Source: Saprospiraceae bacterium
Lineage (GTDB): Bacteria; Bacteroidota; Bacteroidia; Chitinophagales; Saprospiraceae
Reading direction: 5' to 3'
NCBI GenBank assembly: GCA_013002475.1
Contig: JABDJM010000361.1
Coordinates: 1-8,765 of the forward strand
Length of the DNA: 8,765 bases
The notes beneath the pieces were generated by a model. The model saw only the letters and a list, made by a program, of their open reading frames with translations, ran no database searches and had not been told where the DNA came from. Position numbers and translations under genes: made by a program. Shown here in pieces: positions 1-5,616 of this stretch. Each line of letters starts with the position of its first letter. Position 1 is the stretch's first letter.

Positions 1-391
1 GGTTTTCACGCAAAGGATCCTCTTCCCAAAGTGGGTCAAGACCACACAGAAGATAATAGGAAGCTGGATGAAGTTTTGCAGAACCATCTATGAAGGGATC
101 CACTCGGCCGTATTTGAAATTCGCCCAGACAACATAATTCCACAGATCAGTGTCCACGAAAAGGAATTTGTCCGCCTTTGGCCAATAATCATAGATAGAT
201 TGCAAGTGGCCCTTAGCCATCTCCCGTAGGTCCGATTCAGAATAAATACCATCCCGTTCATGAAGGTACTCACGGGCAAATTCCGGGACCCAGGGCTCCT
301 TATAATGCTCCGCCAACATCCGGCAAAGAGTTGTTTTTCCGGTGCTTTCGGGTCCGGTGAGAACTATAATTCTGGCACGTTTGCTATTCAC
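1..391 (-). CDS. NadR-type AAA family ATPase / nucleotide kinase, 3' part missing
   Basis: Reading leftwards from a GTG at 389-391, 130 codons are open and the gene runs off the window edge. The protein begins VNSKRARIIVLTGPESTGKT, giving a Walker A loop GPESTGKTT at residues 13-21. It is followed by WVPEFAREYL, the motif seen after the P-loop in the ribosylnicotinamide kinase domain of NadR and its stand-alone Bacteroidota relatives (usually about 180-200 aa). An FVDTDLWNY stretch fits the Walker B position. By family, the likely role is cytoplasmic phosphorylation of nicotinamide riboside in NAD salvage; this is inferred from similarity. There is no DNA-binding or adenylyltransferase domain before the P-loop, so it is not full-length NadR. 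GTG is chosen because an in-frame TAA lies four codons upstream, the next in-frame ATG is after the P-loop, and an AAGGA sits 6 nt before it. A general AAA_28-type ATPase of other function is the alternative. Confidence 0.82.
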   Translation of the reverse strand, partial: MNSKRARIIVLTGPESTGKTTLCRMLAEHYKEPWVPEFAREYLHERDGIYSESDLREMAKGHLQSIYDYWPKADKFLFVDTDLWNYVVWANFKYGRVDPFIDGSAKLHPASYYLLCGLDPLWEEDPLREN

Positions 392-505
392 ATCAGGTCC
401 TTAAAAAGGGAATACGAATTTCAAGGTATTATAGCTCTTTTTAATATATTTTCTTGAACCTTGATAAGCATTCCTGTACCTTGTTCAAATAATGTACACC
501 CAATA
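392..505. promoter_or_regulatory. Divergent intergenic region with weak promoter-like boxes
   Basis: This AT-rich 114-bp spacer separates two divergently transcribed genes and must hold both promoters unless transcripts enter from outside. On the plus strand, TTG at 454-456 is followed 20 bp later by TACCTTG at 477-483, a one-base-shortened version of the Bacteroidota TAnnTTTG box, 22 nt before the ATG at 506. On the minus strand the same TACCTTG (plus-strand CAAGGTA, 422-428) lies about 30 nt before the GTG. The two copies form a 7-bp inverted pair. Neither matches the consensus exactly, so the promoter assignment is tentative. Confidence 0.3.
398..402 (-). promoter_or_regulatory. Shine-Dalgarno site fixing the GTG start of the NadR-type gene
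   Basis: On the minus strand this reads AAGGA, 6 nt before the GTG at 389-391. Spacing and sequence fit a ribosome-binding site and support a GTG start, as the frame has no ATG between the upstream TAA and the P-loop. Confidence 0.55.
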
Positions 506-1087
506 ATGCACGACATAGAACCTTTTTTCAAATGGAGGGAGAAGTATATCTCCTCAGAGGATAGCAAGAGTCCTTACTATGGCCGGGTGTATGATGAGTT
601 TACCTTTTCCAAAAAAATCTACAACTATTTTATCCATCCCCAATGGGATGAGTTTGGATCAGCCACCCTATATCTGAAAGTATTATTCGCAGACTACGCT
701 GAGGGATTTGCTGTTATCGAATTGATCGGGGAATGGAATGACTGCATCGGAAATGATATCCGGTTTTTAAAAAGAGACCTGGTGGATCAACTCGTGGAAG
801 AAGGGATTTACAAGTTCATCTTTATTGCCGAGAATGTGTTGAACTTCCATGGTAGCGATGATTGCTATTACGAGGAGTGGTTTCATGACATTATAGAGGA
901 GGATGGCTGGATTGCCATTATCAACACTGAAAAGCATGTGAAGGAAGAAATGTATGAAACCCGCCTAAATCATTTCATCCATTTTGGAGAACACCTGAAC
1001 GGGTTAAATTGGAGAAAGATGACCCCTAAAAGTTTATTACTTTGGGTCGATCAAAAACGTTCCCTTCAAATAAAGGCCCTCGGTTAA
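506..1087 (+). CDS. Uncharacterised 193-aa protein, translationally coupled to era
   Basis: I do not recognise a named family. The protein is soluble-looking, with no signal peptide or membrane segment, and is rich in aromatic and acidic residues. Stretches that look constrained are IHPQWD (residues 43-48), ELIGEWND (72-79) and a segment at 106-125 with NVLNFHGSDD followed by YYEEW. Their composition suggests a folded domain with a conserved polar surface, but no catalytic motif can be named. The ATG at 506 is preferred over an in-frame ATG at 461: the 15 residues this adds look unstructured, the family-like sequence starts at MHDIEPFFKW, and the best promoter-like box (477-483) lies downstream of 461. 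Its stop TAA (1085-1087) shares a base with the ATG of era, so the two are probably co-transcribed and translationally coupled. A link to ribosome assembly or RNA metabolism is a guess from position only. Confidence 0.75.
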   Translation: MHDIEPFFKWREKYISSEDSKSPYYGRVYDEFTFSKKIYNYFIHPQWDEFGSATLYLKVLFADYAEGFAVIELIGEWNDCIGNDIRFLKRDLVDQLVEEGIYKFIFIAENVLNFHGSDDCYYEEWFHDIIEEDGWIAIINTEKHVKEEMYETRLNHFIHFGEHLNGLNWRKMTPKSLLLWVDQKRSLQIKALG

Positions 1088-1986
1088 TGGTTCACAGATC
1101 TGGTTTCGTAAATATTATTGGCAGACCTAATGTAGGTAAATCCACCCTGATGAACGCACTTGTCGGGGAAAGGATGTCTATCATCACCAATAAACCTCAA
1201 ACTACCCGACATCGAATTATTGGGATACTAAGTGGTGAGGATTTCCAAATTGTTTTTTCCGACACCCCGGGCATGATCAAAAAACCTTCCTACAAAATGC
1301 AGGAGGCTATGAATAAATTTGTCCTCAGCACTTTTGAGGATGCAGACTTATTCCTGTTTGTAACAGATCCAAACGAAAGATACGGGGAGGAGGATCCGTT
1401 CCTGGAAAAGCTTAAACAAGCTCCTGCCCCACTCTTTATTTGTTTGAATAAGGTCGATCTTCTGACTCAGGAGGTTGTAGTGGATCACATAAAATTCTGG
1501 GAAGAAAATTTTCCAAACGCTTCAATTTTTCCAATCTCCGCACTGGAAAAAATCGGGACAGAGGGGATGCTGGAAAAGATCCTTGAACAGCTTCCGGAAG
1601 GACCTGAATATTATCCAAAAGATCAATTGACAGACCGGCCCGAAAGATTCTTCGTGACCGAGATCATCCGGGAAAAAATCCTTGAATTATACAGAGAAGA
1701 AATTCCCTATTCCTGTGAAGTTAAGATCGAATCTTTCAAAGAAGGAAAAACATCCAGAGATGAACCGATCGTTCGAATATCAGCTTTGATCTTCGTAGGC
1801 AGGAAATCTCAGAAAAACATTTTGATTGGACATCAGGGTTCTGCTATTAAAAAACTAGGAACCCTTTCCCGAAAATCTATCGAAAAGTGGTTGGAGACTA
1901 AAGTCCATTTAGAGCTTTTCGTCAAGGTCAGAGATAATTGGAGAGATGATGAGCGAAGTCTTTCCGGATTTGGCTATCAGTCCTGA
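1087..1986 (+). CDS. era: GTPase Era
   Basis: This 299-aa protein is full length for Era (about 300 aa). Era is a cytoplasmic GTPase that binds the 3' end of 16S rRNA and assists 30S subunit maturation. The N-terminal GTPase domain carries G1 GRPNVGKST near residues 12-20, the Era-specific switch motif KPQTTRH, G3 DTPG, G4 NKVD and G5 SALE. The C-terminal KH domain (about residues 200-299) has the GxxG loop as GHQG within ILIGHQGSAIKKLG, followed by the usual ending with VKVRDNWRDD. The start is ATG 1087, giving MVHRSGFVNIIGRPNVGKS, which matches the normal short Era N-terminus; an in-frame ATG at 1042 would add 15 residues lying inside the preceding gene. The TAATG junction with that gene suggests coupled translation. 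The last 10 bp overlap the end of the opposite-strand membrane protein gene. Confidence 0.97.
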   Translation: MVHRSGFVNIIGRPNVGKSTLMNALVGERMSIITNKPQTTRHRIIGILSGEDFQIVFSDTPGMIKKPSYKMQEAMNKFVLSTFEDADLFLFVTDPNERYGEEDPFLEKLKQAPAPLFICLNKVDLLTQEVVVDHIKFWEENFPNASIFPISALEKIGTEGMLEKILEQLPEGPEYYPKDQLTDRPERFFVTEIIREKILELYREEIPYSCEVKIESFKEGKTSRDEPIVRISALIFVGRKSQKNILIGHQGSAIKKLGTLSRKSIEKWLETKVHLELFVKVRDNWRDDERSLSGFGYQS

Positions 1987-2723
1987 TTTTGCTGAGTCGA
2001 ACCAAAAAATTTGACAAAGCCTGCTTCTAACCCTACTGAGTACAAATACTCCTTTATAGGGGCTCCGGCAACTAATCTTGTGAAATAATACCTTCCACCA
2101 GGCTGTGCATAGATCTCCACATCATCCCAAATCCGGAATGAAATACCAAGGCCTAGGTCTAGTGAGAGATTTATTTTTCGGAAATCATCCACTACAAAAA
2201 AGTTTGATCGCTTAAAAACATCCGTGGTTTCGGTGGATCTTGTTGATGAATAATAGCCGGCGGCAATCCCTCCTTCTGCATAAAACCGAACCTTGCCTTC
2301 ACCAAATGTCCTCCGGATTCTCGCCGGGATGGTTAACATCCAATAATCGTAGTGGAACTGTGATTCGTGAGGAAGACTAGGGTCTGGCGTATATTGACCG
2401 GTTTCAGGGTCTACCTCTGAAGGCCAGAGGAGGTCATCAAATTTCTTGTCCCGATAACCCACCGAAGACAGCTTGAATCCAGAGATCAGGGCAAGGTTTT
2501 CGGAAATATTATACCTATAGTTGATCCCATACTGATAGTTTGCTTTCCCTTTCTCAACCGTTCTTTTGTTGAAGATAAATTCAATAGTAGGGTCGTCGCT
2601 ATCATTAATCAAGAATCGGTGGGTGTAGTCAAATCCACCCATAAGACCGATTCCATGCTTTTGACCTATCAAATAGGAAAATGACCCTAGAAAAAGAGCA
2701 GCAGCCAGTAGAATGTTTTTCAT
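1977..2723 (-). CDS. Outer-membrane beta-barrel protein (PorT/OmpW-like fold), 248 aa
   Basis: The protein starts with a clear signal peptide, MKNILLAAALFLGSFSYLIG, with likely cleavage near residue 20-22. The rest alternates polar and hydrophobic residues in strand-like segments separated by charged loops, for example NYQYGINYRYNI, NLALISGFKLSSVGYR, YWMLTIPARIRRTF, KVRFYAEGGIAAGYY and LSLDLGLGISFRI. It ends with a strand rich in aromatic residues (YLYSVGLEAGFVKFF). This pattern fits the small 8- to 10-strand outer-membrane barrels common in Bacteroidota; the substrate or role is unknown. An AGGAAA lies just before the ATG at 2721-2723, closer than usual. The gene faces era, and their coding regions overlap by 10 bp at the 3' ends. 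It diverges from der across 85 bp, so it interrupts what would otherwise be a same-strand era-der arrangement. Confidence 0.85.
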   Translation of the reverse strand: MKNILLAAALFLGSFSYLIGQKHGIGLMGGFDYTHRFLINDSDDPTIEFIFNKRTVEKGKANYQYGINYRYNISENLALISGFKLSSVGYRDKKFDDLLWPSEVDPETGQYTPDPSLPHESQFHYDYWMLTIPARIRRTFGEGKVRFYAEGGIAAGYYSSTRSTETTDVFKRSNFFVVDDFRKINLSLDLGLGISFRIWDDVEIYAQPGGRYYFTRLVAGAPIKEYLYSVGLEAGFVKFFGSTQQNQD

Positions 2724-2745
2724 GATTTCCTATTGAAAAGTTCTC

Positions 2746-2777
2746 TTGCCAAAAGGCTTTAATTATCCGTAAATTTG
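2746..2777 (+). promoter_or_regulatory. Bacteroidota-type promoter for the der-rfbC-rfbD operon
   Basis: TTG at 2746-2748 is followed, 21 bp later, by TAAATTTG at 2770-2777, an exact match to the TAnnTTTG -7 box described for Bacteroides and Flavobacterium. Transcription would start at about 2784, giving a leader of about 25 nt before the der start inferred at 2809. It is the best promoter match I found in the window. With this start site, the leader contains no ATG, GTG or TTG in any frame before the P-loop codons. Confidence 0.65.
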
Positions 2778-2808
2778 CCCCCAGTTTATTACCAAATAAA
2801 AGAACGCT

Positions 2809-4110
2809 ATCGCAAATATCATCGCCATTGTAGGTAGACCAAATGTAGGGAAATCTACTCTGTACAATCGTCTGATCGGAGAGAGAAAGGCCATCATTGA
2901 CGACATTTCGGGGGTAACCAGAGACCGAATGTATGGTAATAGTGAATGGAATGGAAAATCCTTCACTGTTGTTGACACAGGGGGTTTTGTTGAAGGATCG
3001 GATGATGTCTTCGAGAAAGCCATCCGGTCTCAGGTCCGTATTGCCATTGAGGAGGCGACCTGCATCATATTCATGGTTGATGTTGCCACGGGGATCACAG
3101 ATCTCGATGAGGAGGTAGCACAGTTATTACGCAAATCTGAAAAGGACGTTTATCTGGTGGTAAACAAGGTGGACAACAATGCCCGTTTGCTTGAGGCAAA
3201 TGAATTCTGGAGCATGGGTTTTGATAATACCTTTTTCGTAAGCAGCCTTACCGGGAGCGGGACGGGTGATCTGCTTGATGCTGTTGTAGAAGGTCTTCCG
3301 GAAGAGCAACCTCTAGTCAGCGACCTTCCAAAGTTTGCGATCCTTGGGAGGCCAAATGTGGGCAAATCTTCTCTGGTAAATAGTCTCCTTGGTGAAGACC
3401 GGAATATCGTAACTGATGTGGCAGGTACTACGAGGGACTCAATTCACACCAAGTATTCAAAATTTGGAAAAGATTTCTTGCTGATAGACACTGCAGGGAT
3501 TCGGAAAAAAGCCAAAGTCCATGAGGATCTGGAGTTTTATTCTGTCATGCGAGCCATCAAAGCTTTGGAAGAAGCTGATGTATGTATACTGATGATCGAT
3601 GCAACCCAGGGTTTGGAAGCCCAGGATATGAGCATCTTTCGCGTAGCAATCAAAAGAAACAAAGGAGTGGTCCTGCTGGTCAACAAATGGGATCTTGTGG
3701 AGAAGGAAACGAATACTGCTCGTGATTATGAAAAGAAATTAAGAGAAACCCTTGCCCCGTTTAATGACCTGCCGATTGTTTTTATTTCGGCTCTGGAAAA
3801 GCAACGGATCTTCAAAGCTGTTGAAAAAGCCTTGGAAGTTTTCGAAAACAGGAATCGCAGGATCAAAACTTCCGAGTTGAACGATTTCATGCTAAAAGCC
3901 ATTGAACGAGTTCCACCGCCATCCCATCGCGGGAGGTTTATCAAGATCAAATATGTGACCCAATTGCCTACCTACTTTCCGGCTTTCGCTTTTTTCTGTA
4001 ATTACCCAAAGCATATTAAAGCTAATTACAAGAATTACCTGGAAAATCAGTTGCGACAGGAGTTCAATTTTGAGGGGGTACCTATAGCGGTTTTTTTCCG
4101 TAAAAAGTAA
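2809..4110 (+). CDS. der: GTPase Der (EngA), apparent non-canonical ATC start
   Basis: Der is a double GTPase needed for 50S ribosomal subunit assembly. Counting ATC 2809 as residue 1, the protein is 433 aa, the usual family length. GTPase domain 1 has G1 GRPNVGKST (9-17), a switch Thr in GVTRD (near 37), DTGG (56-59) and NKVD (119-122). Domain 2 has GRPNVGKSS (180-188), TTRD, DTAG (227-230), NKWD (292-295) and SALE (327-330). A C-terminal KH-like domain ends in GVPIAVFFRKK. The N-terminus reads (ATC)ANIIAIVGRPNVGKS, where the family normally has MANIIAIVGRPNVGKS. An in-frame TAA at 2797-2799 blocks any earlier start, and the first in-frame ATG is codon 41 (2929), which would delete the first P-loop and switch. 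No ATG, GTG or TTG is available between them, so the start is placed by homology. rfbC follows after 16 bp. Confidence 0.92.
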   Translation: MANIIAIVGRPNVGKSTLYNRLIGERKAIIDDISGVTRDRMYGNSEWNGKSFTVVDTGGFVEGSDDVFEKAIRSQVRIAIEEATCIIFMVDVATGITDLDEEVAQLLRKSEKDVYLVVNKVDNNARLLEANEFWSMGFDNTFFVSSLTGSGTGDLLDAVVEGLPEEQPLVSDLPKFAILGRPNVGKSSLVNSLLGEDRNIVTDVAGTTRDSIHTKYSKFGKDFLLIDTAGIRKKAKVHEDLEFYSVMRAIKALEEADVCILMIDATQGLEAQDMSIFRVAIKRNKGVVLLVNKWDLVEKETNTARDYEKKLRETLAPFNDLPIVFISALEKQRIFKAVEKALEVFENRNRRIKTSELNDFMLKAIERVPPPSHRGRFIKIKYVTQLPTYFPAFAFFCNYPKHIKANYKNYLENQLRQEFNFEGVPIAVFFRKK

Positions 4111-4126
4111 AGATCAACAAAGAAGC

Positions 4127-4675
4127 ATGCCATTTATAGAAACCGGAATAAAGGGATTAAAAATATTTGAACCCAGAGTTTGGGAAGATGACAGAGGATA
4201 TTTTTTTGAAGCCTTTAATAAGCGCATCTTTTTTGAGGAGGGATTAGAACGTGAATTTGTTCAGGATAATCAGGCTCGCTCAACTTTTGGGGTCCTTCGG
4301 GGTCTTCACTATCAAGTACCGCCCTTTGCTCAGGCTAAATTAGTTCGTGTACTCAAGGGAGAGGTACTCGATGTGGTTGTAGATATCAGACCTGAGTCTG
4401 AGACTTATGGCAGTCATTATTCCACCATTCTTTCCGAAAAGAATAAAAGGCAATTATACGTTCCCCGGGGCTTCGCTCACGGATATGTTGTCCTTAGCGA
4501 AACCGCCGAGTTCTTTTATAAATGCGACAACTACTACCAACAGGAAAGCGAAGGAGGGATTTTTTGGTCAGACCCACAACTGGGTATTGATTGGATGATC
4601 GATCCACTCGAGGCGATCCTCTCTACCAAGGATGTATTATTACCTCGTTTTGGTGAGCATCGAAAATTTGAATAA
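4127..4675 (+). CDS. rfbC: dTDP-4-dehydrorhamnose 3,5-epimerase
   Basis: This 182-aa protein is full length for RfbC/RmlC, which epimerises dTDP-4-dehydro-6-deoxy-glucose at C3 and C5, the third step of dTDP-L-rhamnose synthesis in the cytoplasm. The cupin fold signature is present: EDDRGYFFEAF, then QDNQARS, then VLRGLHYQ with the catalytic base His61, and Lys71 in QAKLVRV. VPRGFAHGYVVL follows, and YKCDNYY supplies the Tyr131 acid. The D in STKD near residue 169 occupies the place of the Asp that supports the catalytic His in characterised enzymes. Spacing of these residues matches the Salmonella enzyme with a shift of about two. The gene starts 16 bp after der and its stop overlaps the rfbD start by one base (TAATG), so the three probably share a transcript. 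Confidence 0.96.
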   Translation: MPFIETGIKGLKIFEPRVWEDDRGYFFEAFNKRIFFEEGLEREFVQDNQARSTFGVLRGLHYQVPPFAQAKLVRVLKGEVLDVVVDIRPESETYGSHYSTILSEKNKRQLYVPRGFAHGYVVLSETAEFFYKCDNYYQQESEGGIFWSDPQLGIDWMIDPLEAILSTKDVLLPRFGEHRKFE

Positions 4676-5541
4676 TGAAAAAAGTCCTGGTAACTGGTGG
4701 AAACGGTCAACTTGGAAATGAACTAAGAGTTCTTTCCAAACTGGGAAATGATAATCACCAATATTTTTTCACGGATGTTGAGGACCTGGATATAACCAAT
4801 GAATCCGATCTTAAAGATTGGTTTTCCAAAAACAAACCAGACCAGGTAATAAACTGTGCAGCCTACACTGCAGTGGACAAAGCCGAGGAAAACTCTTCCC
4901 TTTGTTACCTTATCAATCAAACTGGGGCCGAATATCTGGCAAAGGAATGTAATAACGTAGGAGCAAGGATGATCCAGATTAGTACCGATTATGTGTATCA
5001 TAATGAGATCAACCGTCCTTTGCAGGAATCTGACCCCACCCATCCCCAATCAGTCTACGCTAATTCAAAACTTGAAGGGGATTTGGCCGTACTCTCAGCT
5101 TCCCTGAACAATCTGGTCATCCGAACTTCCTGGGTATACTCCTCATTTGGCCATAACTTTGTAAAAACCATGATCCGCCTTGGTCAGGAGCGTGACTCCC
5201 TGAACGTCGTTTGTGATCAGATCGGGACCCCGACATACGCCAGACATTTAGCCCAGGCACTTATAACCATCCTGAGCCACCCTGAATCGGAAGGTGGGAT
5301 TTATCACTTTAGCAATGAAGGAGTGGCCAGTTGGTATGATTTTGCCACGGCCATAATGAGCATAGAGGGACTTGCTTGCCAGGTTTTCCCCATTCCAACC
5401 GAGCAATACCCTACTCCGGCCGCCAGGCCTCTATATTCCGTTCTTAGCAAAGAAAAGATCAAGGGTTCTTTTGATCTGACTATCCCTCACTGGAGGGAGG
5501 GACTAAAGGAATGTCTGAGTTTGCTCAAAAAAGGTCAATAA
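4675..5541 (+). CDS. rfbD: dTDP-4-dehydrorhamnose reductase
   Basis: This 288-aa SDR-family protein catalyses the last step of dTDP-L-rhamnose formation, NAD(P)H-dependent reduction of dTDP-4-dehydrorhamnose, in the cytoplasm. The Rossmann nucleotide-binding motif is VTGGNGQLG (residues 6-14). DLDIT (near 38-41) and NCAAYTAVDKAE (60-71) are characteristic RmlD segments. The catalytic set is the T/D of STDYVY (103-108) with Tyr128 and Lys132 in SVYANSKLEGD. The C-terminal substrate-binding part has ARPLYSVLSKEKI and the closing IPHWREGLKECL. One departure is that the usual STDYVFDG loop reads STDYVYHN here, which probably only alters a surface turn. Its ATG overlaps the rfbC stop. The partner genes rfbA and rfbB, needed to make the substrate, are not in this window. 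Confidence 0.96.
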   Translation: MKKVLVTGGNGQLGNELRVLSKLGNDNHQYFFTDVEDLDITNESDLKDWFSKNKPDQVINCAAYTAVDKAEENSSLCYLINQTGAEYLAKECNNVGARMIQISTDYVYHNEINRPLQESDPTHPQSVYANSKLEGDLAVLSASLNNLVIRTSWVYSSFGHNFVKTMIRLGQERDSLNVVCDQIGTPTYARHLAQALITILSHPESEGGIYHFSNEGVASWYDFATAIMSIEGLACQVFPIPTEQYPTPAARPLYSVLSKEKIKGSFDLTIPHWREGLKECLSLLKKGQ

Positions 5542-5542
5542 A

Positions 5543-5576
5543 ATCCGGATTCCTGGTCCATCAGGAAACTATGGAT
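5543..5576 (+). terminator. Possible weak hairpin after rfbD
   Basis: Just after the rfbD stop, TTCCTG (5550-5555) and CAGGAA (5562-5567) form a perfect 6-bp inverted repeat around a 6-nt loop. Outer arms ATCC (5543-5546) and GGAT (5573-5576) could extend the stem across an internal loop. No T-tract follows directly; the nearest run of T is at about 5589-5593. It is therefore a poor intrinsic terminator and may be only an RNA-stabilising 3' hairpin or chance. Confidence 0.3.
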
Positions 5577-5580
5577 GTTA

Positions 5581-5588
5581 TATATTCG
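5581..5588 (+). promoter_or_regulatory. Candidate -7 box for the T9SS cargo gene
   Basis: TATATTCG is one mismatch from TAnnTTTG and lies 28 nt before the ATG at 5617, a workable distance for a short leader. No clear TTG stands at the expected -33 position, so the match is incomplete. Confidence 0.3.
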
Positions 5589-5616
5589 TTTTTAGAAGAC
5601 AGGGCAATTTACCCCT

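Noticed and set aside
461..505. Upstream in-frame ATG for the uncharacterised gene
   Set aside because: It lies upstream of the best promoter-like box and adds a low-complexity tail; ATG 506 is preferred, though not proven.
1042..1086. Upstream in-frame ATG as the era start
   Set aside because: It lies inside the preceding gene and adds 15 residues not typical of Era; ATG 1087 gives the normal N-terminus and a TAATG junction.
1976..1991. ATCAG-TC-CTGAT followed by TTTT as an intrinsic terminator for era
   Set aside because: A real hairpin would have only about four AT-rich pairs and a short T-run, too weak to call.
2929..4110. der as a truncated gene or pseudogene starting at ATG 2929
   Set aside because: The 40 codons before it are open and encode the conserved P-loop and switch of Der, so the gene extends to about 2809.
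4723..5049. Minus-strand 108-codon open frame inside rfbD
   Set aside because: It is antisense to the conserved RfbD coding sequence; its hydrophobic composition is explained by the complement.
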